NCBI GenBank assembly: GCA_965216515.1
Contig: OZ244173.1
Span: 62,001 to 126,000, forward strand
Direction: 5' to 3'
DNA from: CAXMRP01 sp965216515
GTDB taxonomy: Bacteria > Pseudomonadota > Alphaproteobacteria > Rhizobiales > Afifellaceae
DNA: 64,000 nucleotides
Shown piece after piece: positions 33,401-41,976 of the stretch; the first letter of the stretch is position 1, and each line of letters starts with the position of its first letter. The notes beneath the pieces are model-generated. The model ran no database searches. It saw only the letters and a list, made by a program, of their open reading frames with translations, and had not been told where the DNA came from. The position numbers were made by a program, and so were the translations under genes.

Positions 33401-36043
33401 TCAAACGGCCAGAATCCGGCCGACGATATCGGCCACGTCGCGAGACAGGCCGCCGGTATCGGCCAGCGTTTGCAGCGCTGAATGCGCGGCGCGCCGGCGG
33501 CCCTCCTCCATCATCGCGTGGGAGCTGAAGCAGGTGGCGAGACGGGCGGCGACACTGGGATTGATACGGTCGAGTTCGGCGACGGTCGTTGCCATGAACC
33601 GGTAACCGGCGCCATCGGCCCGGTTGAAGCCGGTCGGATTGCCGGCGCCGAAGGTCCGGATCAGCGCATAGACCCGGTTCGGCACCTTCAGCGAGAAGGC
33701 GGCGTGGCTGGTGAGTGCGACAACGCCGTCAAGGCTGGCCGCGCCGGGCGCCATGGCTTGCAGCGAAAACCACTTGTCGAGCACGAGCGGCGTATTGTCG
33801 TAGCGCGCGTAAAAGGCGTCGAGCAGCGGTCCTGCCGCCGGCGAACCGGCCATGACCAGACACTGGAGCGGTGCCAGCCGGTCATTCAGATTGGTTGCCC
33901 CGGAGAAAGCGTCGGACAATTGCGCCGCGTCGAGCACCCCGCCGGCGAACGCCAGGTCGGACGCCGCATGGCCGAAGGCCCGGCGTCCGGCATTGTCGGC
34001 GTCGGGGCTGTAGGCCGGATCCGGCATGTGGCCGTCCGCCGCCGCCAGGGCCCGGGCACCGATCGCCTTGCCGAACGCCGCCTTGATCGTCCGGCGCGCC
34101 CGGTGGATGGCGTCCGGATCGATGTCGGTACCGATCTCCTGGGCGATTTCCGTTTCGCCGGGCAGGCGCAGTGCGCGGGCCCGGAAAGCCGGCTCAAGCC
34201 GCTCGTCCTCCACCAGCAGCCCCAGCGCCTCCGCCAGTCCGGTGTCCGGCTGCACCTGTTCTCCCGCACGCACCGCCGCCGTCGCCGCGACAAGATTGTC
34301 AAGCGCCAGCCGCTGCGCCGCCTCGAAACGATTGAACGGATCGCTGTCATGCCCGACCAGGAACACCAGGTCATCGGGCGTCAGACCGCTGTCCAGCCGC
34401 ACCGGCGCGCTGAAACCCCTGAACAGCGACGGCACCGGTACCGCGCGCACGCCTGTGAAGCGCAGTTGCGCATGCGCGTCGGCAAAGTGGATGATATCGC
34501 CGTCGACAGGCGCGCCGGCAACGTCGGCATAGCTGAGATCCTGCCCATCCGGCCCCACCAGCCCGAACCGCACCGGGATGTGCATCGGTTTCTTGTCCGA
34601 CTGGCCGGGCGTGTCGGGGATCGTCTGCGTCAGGTCCAGCGTCAGGATCTCGGCCTGTGCGTCATAGGCATATCGGGCCGTGATCGCCGGCGTGCCGGCC
34701 TGTTCGTACCAGCGCCCGAACTGGTCGAGATCGCGGCCCGTGGCCTCGGCGAAGCAGGCCAGAAAATGTTCGATTGTCGTTGCCTCGCCGTCATGGCGCG
34801 CGAAATACAGTTCCATGCCGGCCGCAAATCCGTCTGCGCCCAGGATCGCCTGGAGCATCCGGCACACCTCTGCGCCTTTCTGGTAGACCGTGGCGGTGTA
34901 GAAGTTGTTGATCTCGCGATAGACGGTCGGCCGCACCGGGTGGGCGAGCGGGCCGGCATCCTCGGGAAACTGCGCCCGGCGCAGTCCGCTGACATCGGCG
35001 ATCCGTTTCACCGGCCGGGACCGGTTGTCGGCGGAAAATTCCTGGTCGCGGAAGACGGTCAGCCCCTCCTTGAGGCAAAGCTGGAACCAGTCGCGGCAGG
35101 TGATCCGGTTGCCGGTCCAGTTGTGGAAATATTCGTGTGCGATGATCGATTCCACCGCGGCGTGGTCGCCATCGGTGCCGGTCTGCGCGTCGACCAGCAC
35201 ATATTTGTCGTTGAAGATGTTGAGCCCCTTGTTCTCCATCGCGCCGATGTTGAAGTCGGAGACGGCGACAATGTTGAAAACGTCCAGATCGTATTCGCGG
35301 CCGAAGCGCGTTTCGTCCCAGCGCATCGAGCGTTTCAGCGCGTCCATCGCATAGGCGCAGCGCGCCTCCTTGCCGTGTTCGCAGTAGATCGCCAGATCGA
35401 CCGTCCGCCCCGACACGGTGGTATGCCTGTCGGCCACCTTGCCGAGATCGCCGGCGACCATGGCGAACAGATAGGACGGCTTGGGGTGGGGATCGTGCCA
35501 GACGGCGAAATGCCGGCCGTCATCCAGCGTGCCGGCCCTGACCGGATTGCCGTTGGCCAGCAACACCGGCGCCTGGGCCCGGTCGGCGGCGATGCGCACC
35601 GTGTAGACGGCCAGCACATCGGGCCGGTCGAGGAAATAGGTGATCCGGCGAAAGCCTTCCGCCTCGCATTGGGTGGTAAAAACGCCGTTGGATCGGTAGA
35701 GCCCCATCAGCGTGCTGTTGGCGTCGGGATTGACCAGGGTTTCGATGGCCAGTTCGAACGTGCCCGCCGGCGGTGCGTGGAGGACCAGCCGGTCCGGCGT
35801 CACATCATAGGCATCATCGGCAAGCGGGTCCCCGTTGAGCGCGATGTGCCTCAGCTCCAGGCCGTCGCCATCGAGCACGAGCGGTGTGCCGGGCCCAGTC
35901 GCCGCCCGCGGCGTCAGTCTCGTAACCGCCCGCACATTCGTCTTGCTGCGATGGAGATCGAAGTCGAGTTCGACGGTTTCGATGGCATAGTCTGTCGGGC
36001 GATAGTCGGTAAGCCGGACGACTGGCGCGGCGGCATCGGTCAT
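33401..36043 (-). CDS. pepN: Aminopeptidase N (M1 family)
   Basis: An 880-residue cytoplasmic zinc aminopeptidase that removes N-terminal residues from peptides. The substrate motif GAMENKGLN and the zinc motif HEYFHNWTGNR with the third ligand Glu in LKEGLTVFRDQEF are present. The length and the whole-domain pattern (N-terminal beta saddle, catalytic domain, Ig-like domain, C-terminal helices ending DIVGRILAV) match bacterial PepN. It is a single-gene unit, divergent from the Nudix gene. Confidence 0.96.
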   Translation of the reverse strand: MTDAAAPVVRLTDYRPTDYAIETVELDFDLHRSKTNVRAVTRLTPRAATGPGTPLVLDGDGLELRHIALNGDPLADDAYDVTPDRLVLHAPPAGTFELAIETLVNPDANSTLMGLYRSNGVFTTQCEAEGFRRITYFLDRPDVLAVYTVRIAADRAQAPVLLANGNPVRAGTLDDGRHFAVWHDPHPKPSYLFAMVAGDLGKVADRHTTVSGRTVDLAIYCEHGKEARCAYAMDALKRSMRWDETRFGREYDLDVFNIVAVSDFNIGAMENKGLNIFNDKYVLVDAQTGTDGDHAAVESIIAHEYFHNWTGNRITCRDWFQLCLKEGLTVFRDQEFSADNRSRPVKRIADVSGLRRAQFPEDAGPLAHPVRPTVYREINNFYTATVYQKGAEVCRMLQAILGADGFAAGMELYFARHDGEATTIEHFLACFAEATGRDLDQFGRWYEQAGTPAITARYAYDAQAEILTLDLTQTIPDTPGQSDKKPMHIPVRFGLVGPDGQDLSYADVAGAPVDGDIIHFADAHAQLRFTGVRAVPVPSLFRGFSAPVRLDSGLTPDDLVFLVGHDSDPFNRFEAAQRLALDNLVAATAAVRAGEQVQPDTGLAEALGLLVEDERLEPAFRARALRLPGETEIAQEIGTDIDPDAIHRARRTIKAAFGKAIGARALAAADGHMPDPAYSPDADNAGRRAFGHAASDLAFAGGVLDAAQLSDAFSGATNLNDRLAPLQCLVMAGSPAAGPLLDAFYARYDNTPLVLDKWFSLQAMAPGAASLDGVVALTSHAAFSLKVPNRVYALIRTFGAGNPTGFNRADGAGYRFMATTVAELDRINPSVAARLATCFSSHAMMEEGRRRAAHSALQTLADTGGLSRDVADIVGRILAV

Positions 36044-36229
36044 GCAGGGTCCTCTTGCGAAAAGCGGAAAATCCGCATCCGGGATGTATCACGGTCACCG
36101 GCGAAGGGAAGCGGCATTCGCGCCACACATTGCGCGCCGGCACCTTCCGCCTGGCTTCGAATCATGGTGTGAAGAGCCTTTCCTAGGGGTCAGATCCGAT
36201 TTCGGTTTCGGCCCGCAATCGGAGACGCC

Positions 36230-36805
36230 ATGGCCGACCGACCGAAGATTGCTGCCCGGCAGACCGAATTTTCCGGCTGGAACCGGCTCGATGTGCTGAC
36301 CATCGTCGATCGGGCCGGCAGCCACCGGCGCGAGGTGATCGACCATGGCGACGTGGCCGTTGTCCTGCCCGTCGACCGGGCGCGGCGCACCGTGCTGCTG
36401 GCCCGCCAGTGGCGAGCCCCGGCGCTCGCCCGCGGCGGCGATCCGTACGTGCTGGAGGCCTGTGCCGGCATCATCGATCCCGGCGAGACGCCGGAGGCGA
36501 CCGCCATCCGCGAGGCCTGGGAGGAACTGGGGGTGCGGGTGACGAAGCTGGAGCCGGTGGGCTCCATTCAGGCATCGCCCGGCACGCTGGCCGAGATCAT
36601 GCACCTGTATCTCGCCCCCTTCGGCCCGGAGGACCGGCACGGCGACGGCGGCGGCCTCGATCACGAAGGCGAGACGATCGAGGTCGTGGAGATGCCGTTT
36701 GAGGGCTTTTTCGCGCTCGCCGGCACCGCGCAGGCCATGGACGGCAAGACACTGATCCTCGCCCAGCACCTGATGCTGGAGGCGGCCGGGCGGGCAGGGG
36801 GCTGA
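36230..36805 (+). CDS. Nudix hydrolase (ADP-ribose pyrophosphatase-like)
   Basis: A 191-residue protein with the Nudix box G-x5-E-x7-REAWEELGV (residues about 80-102). The upstream VLLARQWRAPAL and EACAGIIDPGETP fit the ADP-sugar group (NudF/ADPRase): the conserved R-Q-x-R/W near residue 60 and the A/G-G before the box. It would split ADP-ribose or a related nucleotide sugar into AMP and sugar phosphate. The next gene, convergent to it, encodes AMP nucleosidase. Confidence 0.85.
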   Translation: MADRPKIAARQTEFSGWNRLDVLTIVDRAGSHRREVIDHGDVAVVLPVDRARRTVLLARQWRAPALARGGDPYVLEACAGIIDPGETPEATAIREAWEELGVRVTKLEPVGSIQASPGTLAEIMHLYLAPFGPEDRHGDGGGLDHEGETIEVVEMPFEGFFALAGTAQAMDGKTLILAQHLMLEAAGRAGG

Positions 36806-36828
36806 ACCGCGGGCCGCCGCCCGCGCCC

Positions 36829-38298
36829 CTACCGGAACGCCGGCTCGTTGAAGGAGCGCAATTTGCGCGAATGCAACGATTGCACGCCCGCCTCGCGCAG
36901 GCTGTTGAGCGTGGTGATCCCGATCTGCAGATGCTGGTTGATCCGCTCCCGGTAGAAGGCGTCGGCCATGCCGGGCAGCTTGATCTCGCCGTGCAGCGGC
37001 TTGTCGGAAACGCACAGCAGCGTGCCATAGGGCACGCGCAGCCGGAAACCGTTGGCGGCGATCGTCGCCGATTCCATGTCGACCGCGATGGCGCGGGACT
37101 GGTTGAACTGCTTGGTCAGATCGTCGTGGCGCAACTCCCAGTCCCGGTCGTCGGTGGTGAACACCGTGCCGGTTCTGAGCCGCACCTTCAACTCGCGCCC
37201 GGTCAGCCCGGTGATCTTGGAAACCGCCGCCGTCATCGCGATCTGGATCTCGGCGATCGGCGGTATCGGCACGAAGGCAGGCAGGTCCTCGTCGAGCACA
37301 TGGTCGGCCCGCACATAGGCGTGGGCGAGCACATAGTCGCCCAGTTGCTGGGTTAGCCGCAGGCCGCCGCAATGGCCGACCATCAGCCAGCAGTGGGGAC
37401 GCAGCACGGCGAGATGGTCGGTGATCGTCTTGGCATTGGAGGGGCCGATGCCGATATTGACCAGTGTGATCCCCTCGTGGTTGTCGCCGACCAGATGGTA
37501 GGCCGGCATCTGCGGCAGATGCGCCGGCATGGTGCCCGACGGCGGCTCGCCGGACAGCGCCGGATTGGGTGTCATCACGTCGCCCGGCTCCACGAAAGCG
37601 GAATAGGTCGTGCCGTTGGCCACCTCATCGCGGGCATAGGCGACAAAACCGTCCACGTAGCGCTGATAGTTGGTGAACAGCACGAAGCGCTGGAAATGCT
37701 GCGGCGACGTGGCCGTATAGTGTTTCAGCCGCACCAGCGAATAATCCACACGGGTGGCGGAGAACAGCGACAGCGGGTCCGGCACGCCCATGCCCGACAC
37801 ATGGGTGCCGTTGGCCACCTTGTCGTCGATCCGCGACAGTTCCGGCATGGGAAAGATGCCGCGCAGCGCGTGGACCTTGTCCGGCGTCAGGTCCGCGGTC
37901 GCCTCCTCCACCGCGAACGACAGCGGAATCGGCTGGTGGCTGGTGCCGACGACAACCGGCTGGTCGTAGCTGCTGATCAGCAGCTCCAGTTGCTCGCGAT
38001 AGTAATCGGCGAAGATGTCCGGCCGGGTCAGCGTCGTGCCGAATGCGCCGGCCGATGGCACCTTGCCGTACGACATGGCGCCGCCCCGCTGCACCTGCTG
38101 CGGTCCAATGGCGAATCCGACATAGGGGTAGCAGGGCGGGTCGGCGAAGCGGTCCAGTTCACCGGCCAGAAACGCGTCGAACCGGTCGCGCAGCACGGCG
38201 ATTCCTGTCTCGTAGATGGACGCGATCTGCGCCACGGCCGCATCGGCGCTGGTGAACGACTGGCACCCGGATGCCATGCGATTGAGAATTTCGCTCAT
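36829..38298 (-). CDS. amn: AMP nucleosidase
   Basis: Amn hydrolyses AMP to adenine and ribose 5-phosphate. The start at 38298 (MSEILNRMAS) has GGTGGG upstream. The 489-residue protein has the AMN N-terminal domain (about 1-180, with YPYVGFAIGPQQVQRGG) and the phosphorylase-like catalytic domain with ITLVNIGIGPSNAKTITDHL, WLMVGHCGGLR, and AVDMESATIAANGFR, which binds the ribose. The length is usual. Together with the Nudix enzyme it could take part in AMP and ADP-ribose salvage. Confidence 0.95.
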   Translation of the reverse strand: MSEILNRMASGCQSFTSADAAVAQIASIYETGIAVLRDRFDAFLAGELDRFADPPCYPYVGFAIGPQQVQRGGAMSYGKVPSAGAFGTTLTRPDIFADYYREQLELLISSYDQPVVVGTSHQPIPLSFAVEEATADLTPDKVHALRGIFPMPELSRIDDKVANGTHVSGMGVPDPLSLFSATRVDYSLVRLKHYTATSPQHFQRFVLFTNYQRYVDGFVAYARDEVANGTTYSAFVEPGDVMTPNPALSGEPPSGTMPAHLPQMPAYHLVGDNHEGITLVNIGIGPSNAKTITDHLAVLRPHCWLMVGHCGGLRLTQQLGDYVLAHAYVRADHVLDEDLPAFVPIPPIAEIQIAMTAAVSKITGLTGRELKVRLRTGTVFTTDDRDWELRHDDLTKQFNQSRAIAVDMESATIAANGFRLRVPYGTLLCVSDKPLHGEIKLPGMADAFYRERINQHLQIGITTLNSLREAGVQSLHSRKLRSFNEPAFR

Positions 38299-38388
38299 GT
38301 TCCCACCGTTGGCCGAAACTGCGCCCGATGTCCACATCGGGGTTGGCGCGGGTTGCGCCGCCTGCCGGTGTCTACAGGTCCCGGGCGC

Positions 38389-39270
38389 CTACAGGCAATG
38401 GCCGTGAATGGCCAACGGCGTCGCGGCGCGAATTCGCGCCGCGATGAAACTCCGGTCGCGCACGTAAAGCGCATTCGATGCCGCGATCGCGCCCGGGGCA
38501 TCGGCGAGTGTCCGGGAAAACGGGTCGTAATAGGCCCGCGCAAAGCCGCTGGCCGCAAGCCGGTTTTCGATCTCCGGCGTCACCGTCTCCACGGCGATCG
38601 CCCGCAGCGAAGGGGTTTTCAGCGTGGCCGTCGCGCCGGCGAAAAATTGCGCCTCATAGCCTTCCACATCCACTTTCATCATCATCGGCGAAAGCCCCGT
38701 GGCCACCGCGTCCAGCGGCTCCTGGCGCACATGCCGGACATTGGTCTGCCGCGCCGTGGCCACCCGGTTGGCGGTGTCCAGGCCGACGGTAAAGGCGACG
38801 GTGCCGGCCTGCGCCCCGAGCGCGATTTCATGAATCGTCACCCGTTCGCCGAGACCGTTGAGTTCGACATTGCGGGCCAGATGGCGGGCCGTGCCCGGAT
38901 CCGGCTCGAACGCCGCGGTACGTGCCCGGCAAACGCCCGACGCCAGAACCGTGTAGGAGCCGATATTGGCGCCGACATCGAAGAACAGGTCGCCTTCGCG
39001 CAGCGCGTGCAGCACAAACATCATGTCCGCGAACTCATGCAGGCCCGTATAGATGTTGCCCGTGGCGCCGGTCATGCCCCGGCGCGCGGCCAGCCGCTGG
39101 CCGGCGATCCACGGCACGATCACCTCTTCGGCAAGCCGGCTTTTCACCTGCCAGGCGAGGAACCGTCGCCAGGCCGCCGACGGCGCACCGCCCGTCAGCG
39201 GATGCGACCGGAAGAACCGGTGAAGACGGCGGATCGACGTGACGGGATTGGCGTGCGCGGGCATATCCAT
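38389..39270 (-). CDS. FkbM-family SAM-dependent methyltransferase
   Basis: A 293-residue protein with the FkbM methyltransferase pattern: SAM motif LFFDVGANIGSYTVLASGV (about residues 95-113), AFEPDPGTARHLARNVELNGL, and MMKVDVEGYEAQFFAGA. FkbM proteins O-methylate sugars or polyketides. Start at 39270 or at 39264 (two ATGs). No sugar biosynthesis cluster surrounds it. It stands alone between amn and the TetR regulator, and its acceptor is unknown. Confidence 0.88.
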   Translation of the reverse strand: MDMPAHANPVTSIRRLHRFFRSHPLTGGAPSAAWRRFLAWQVKSRLAEEVIVPWIAGQRLAARRGMTGATGNIYTGLHEFADMMFVLHALREGDLFFDVGANIGSYTVLASGVCRARTAAFEPDPGTARHLARNVELNGLGERVTIHEIALGAQAGTVAFTVGLDTANRVATARQTNVRHVRQEPLDAVATGLSPMMMKVDVEGYEAQFFAGATATLKTPSLRAIAVETVTPEIENRLAASGFARAYYDPFSRTLADAPGAIAASNALYVRDRSFIAARIRAATPLAIHGHCL

Positions 39271-39422
39271 CCATGGCAGCGGTAGCGGCGGTCGGGGCAG
39301 GGGCAGGCTGCATGACCTGTCGCCCCGGCCGCGTCAGCGGCACGATGCCCGATTCGCGCGCCCGGCGCGATTGCCTCCGGGTGGGAAAGCCAGCCGGCGC
39401 CAATCGCCGCCCCGGGCGCCGG

Positions 39423-40037
39423 TCATGTCTCCCGTCGCGATCCCTGCCGCAGCCCGGCGATGAAGGTGGCGACAAGACGTTCCGCCATGGCGTGCAGGTC
39501 GAGGTCGCCGACGGCGCGCAGCTTGCCGGACGCCGACAATTCGCAAATGCCGTGGAGGCTGGCCCACAGGATCCGTGCCGCAATGGCGGCATCGTGCGTC
39601 CGCTCCGGCCCGACAAGCGGCGCAAGTCCCCGTTCGATATGCGCCAGGACACCGGCAATCGACGCCCGGTACCATTCCGGCAGCGGCCGGTCGTCGGCCA
39701 TCCTGTGCTCAAACAGCGCGGCCCAAAGGCGCTGATTGGTCTCCACATAGTCGAGATAGATGGCCAGCAGCGCCTTCAGGTCGGCGTCGGGGTCGCCGGT
39801 CAGGTCGGCGGCCGCAAAGCCGGCGCTCAGGCCGTCAAGCGTGCGGCTGTTGAGATGCAGCACCAGCGCGCTGATGTCGTCGAACAGATTGTAGAGCGTG
39901 CCCGGCGAATAACCGATCACGGTCGCCAGACCCCGGGCGGTCAGCGCGCCGATGCCTTCCTTTGCGACAATCTTTTCAGCCGCCTGGAGGGTCAGTTCCC
40001 GCAGTTCCTCGCGGCTGTGGTCGGCGCGTCGCGCCAT
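39423..40037 (-). CDS. TetR-family transcriptional regulator
   Basis: A 204-residue repressor-type protein. The N-terminal helix-turn-helix is at about residues 10-55 (REELRELTLQAAEKIVAKEG, ARGLATVIGYSPGTLYNLF). The C-terminal ligand domain has YLDYVETNQRLWAALFEHRM and AARILWASLHGICELSASGKL, the WHG-type pattern. It is divergent from the hydrolase-methyltransferase gene, and two TTGAAC-N3-GTTCAA palindromes lie 46-61 and 75-90 bases upstream of its start. It probably represses itself and the divergent gene in the absence of an unknown ligand. Confidence 0.92.
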   Translation of the reverse strand: MARRADHSREELRELTLQAAEKIVAKEGIGALTARGLATVIGYSPGTLYNLFDDISALVLHLNSRTLDGLSAGFAAADLTGDPDADLKALLAIYLDYVETNQRLWAALFEHRMADDRPLPEWYRASIAGVLAHIERGLAPLVGPERTHDAAIAARILWASLHGICELSASGKLRAVGDLDLHAMAERLVATFIAGLRQGSRRET

Positions 40038-40080
40038 GGATCGGGCCTTTCTTAAGCATGTTCCGGTGATGCACAGAAAT

Positions 40081-40130
40081 ATATTGAACCATGTTCAAAA
40101 TCAATCTATATATTGAACGTTGTTCAAAAT
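40081..40130. promoter_or_regulatory. Twin TetR operator palindromes
   Basis: The 15-bp palindrome TTGAAC-N3-GTTCAA occurs at 40084-40098 and again at 40113-40127. The flanking bases are also repeated, so 21-base copies (40081-40101 and 40110-40130) differ at only two central positions. Centre-to-centre distance is 29 bp. They sit in an A/T-rich 160-base gap between a divergent TetR gene and its likely target, the usual arrangement for TetR operators. Confidence 0.85.
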
Positions 40131-40200
40131 AGATCGCACATCGGTCCGGTTTTCACTCAGATCAGGCCGGTGCGGCGATCGGAAAACGGGAAAGACAGCC

Positions 40201-41976
40201 ATGAAATCCAGGACCGCCGGAACCGAGACTTTCGCCTCCCATGACGGCAGCCCGCTCTTCTACCGCCACTGGCCGGCCCTGGGCCGGCGGGCCCGCGGCG
40301 GCATCGTGCTGCTTCATCGCGGCCACGAACATTCCGGCCGGCTCGCCCATGTCGCCCATGAGCTGGGACTTCCGGAGTTCGATGTCTTTGCCTGGGATGC
40401 CCGCGGCCATGGTCGCTCGGCGGGCCGGGGCAGGGCGCCCGCCGGCGCCGGAGCCATGGTGCGGGATCTGCAATGTTTCATCGAACATATCGGCCGCAGC
40501 CATGGGCACCAGGCCGACGCGATTGTCATCGTCGGCCAGAGCATGGGTGCACTGCTCGCCGCCGCCTGGGTGCACGACTATGCGCCCGGTCTTCGCGGTC
40601 TGGTCCTGGCCGCACCGGCCTTTCGGATCGATCTGAAAGTGCCGTTTGCGCTGCCGGCGCTGAAAGCGTGGCAGAAACTGCGCGGCGAATTTCCGGTGAC
40701 GAGTTTCGTGCGCGGAAGGCATCTGACCCGCGATCCTCACCGCGCCGCCGCCTACGACAACGATCCGCTCGTTGTCCGGCCGATTTCGTCCCGGCTGCTG
40801 ATCGGGGTGCATGAATTGGGGGCGCGTATCGTCGCCGACGCGGCGGCAATCACCGTCCCGACCCAGCTCCTGGTCTCCGGCAGCGATCCCGTGGTCCGCG
40901 CCGCGCCCCAGCACCGGTTTTTCGATTCGCTTGGCGCCACCGTCAAGGAGCGCCACATCTTGCCCGGCTTTCGCCATGACGCCCTGTCGGAACGCGACCG
41001 TGAACCGGTCATGGAAGCCGTGCGCGCCTTCATCCTGGCGCGCTTCGGCGAGGCCCCGCATCGGCCGCAGCTTCTCGACGCCGACAAGCGCGGATTTACC
41101 TTTGACGAGGCCGCGGAACTGGCCCGCCCGCTGCCGATATTTTCCCTGCGCGGCTTGTACTGGCGCGCCCGGCGGGCCGCGCTGGCGTTCGCGGGATTGT
41201 TGTCCCGCGGCATTGCGCTCGGTCATGCGCGCGGCTTCGATTCCGGCGCCACCCTGGACTATGTCTATCGCAACAGGCCCCAGGGCAGGGGGTTGCTCGG
41301 CCGGGCCATCGACCGTGCCTACCTGGATGCCGTCGGCTGGAAGGGCATCCGCCGGCGCAAGGTCCATGTCGAGGAGATGATCGGCACCGCCATGCGGGCC
41401 GTGAAGACCCGGGGCCGGCCGGCCCGCATCCTCGACATTGCCGCCGGCCACGGCCGCTATGTGCTCGATGCCGTTGCCGGGGACGGCCCGGCGCCGGATG
41501 CCCTGATCCTGCGCGACTGGGATGAGTGGAATGTCGCCGCCGGCAACCGCCTGATCGCCGAGCGCGGCCTTTCCGGCATCGCCGATTTTTCGCGCGGTGA
41601 CGCATTCGACACCGCCGCGCTGGCGGCGATCTCGCCGCAGCCGACCATCGGTGTCGTCTCCGGCCTGTATGAACTGTTTCCCGACAACGGGCCGGTTGGC
41701 GATTCGCTGCGCGGGCTGGCCGCGGCGATCCCGCCGGGCGGCTATCTCGTCTACACCGGTCAGCCCTGGCACCCGCAGATCGAACTTATCGCCCGCTGCC
41801 TGACCAGCCATCGCGATGGCGCGTCCTGGGTGATGCGCCGGCGTACCCAGGCCGAACTGGACCAGCTTGTCGCCGCCGCCGGCTTCACGAAAATCGATCA
41901 GCGGGTGGACGAATGGGGCATTTTCACCGTGTCGCTGGCCCGGCGAAACGCCGGCGACCGGGCCGGCGTGTCCTAG
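40201..41976 (+). CDS. Fused alpha/beta hydrolase - class I methyltransferase
   Basis: The ATG at 40201 gives 591 residues. The N-terminal half (about 1-290) is a lysophospholipase-like alpha/beta hydrolase with VLLHRGHEHSGR, DARGHGRS and the nucleophile motif GQSMGA, ending in HILPGFRHD with the catalytic His. The C-terminal half (about 370-590) is a class I SAM methyltransferase with RILDIAAGHGRYVLD and LRDWDEWNVAAGNRLI. Such fusions are known in databases, but their reaction is unproven; a role on phospholipids is plausible. The gene is controlled by the divergent TetR gene through two operators. It is convergent with fdsA, and their stop codons overlap. Confidence 0.85.
   Translation: MKSRTAGTETFASHDGSPLFYRHWPALGRRARGGIVLLHRGHEHSGRLAHVAHELGLPEFDVFAWDARGHGRSAGRGRAPAGAGAMVRDLQCFIEHIGRSHGHQADAIVIVGQSMGALLAAAWVHDYAPGLRGLVLAAPAFRIDLKVPFALPALKAWQKLRGEFPVTSFVRGRHLTRDPHRAAAYDNDPLVVRPISSRLLIGVHELGARIVADAAAITVPTQLLVSGSDPVVRAAPQHRFFDSLGATVKERHILPGFRHDALSERDREPVMEAVRAFILARFGEAPHRPQLLDADKRGFTFDEAAELARPLPIFSLRGLYWRARRAALAFAGLLSRGIALGHARGFDSGATLDYVYRNRPQGRGLLGRAIDRAYLDAVGWKGIRRRKVHVEEMIGTAMRAVKTRGRPARILDIAAGHGRYVLDAVAGDGPAPDALILRDWDEWNVAAGNRLIAERGLSGIADFSRGDAFDTAALAAISPQPTIGVVSGLYELFPDNGPVGDSLRGLAAAIPPGGYLVYTGQPWHPQIELIARCLTSHRDGASWVMRRRTQAELDQLVAAAGFTKIDQRVDEWGIFTVSLARRNAGDRAGVS

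Noticed and set aside
33482..36172. An 896-codon open frame on the + strand opposite pepN
   Set aside because: Antisense shadow of pepN. No recognisable domain, and the pepN frame has all catalytic motifs.
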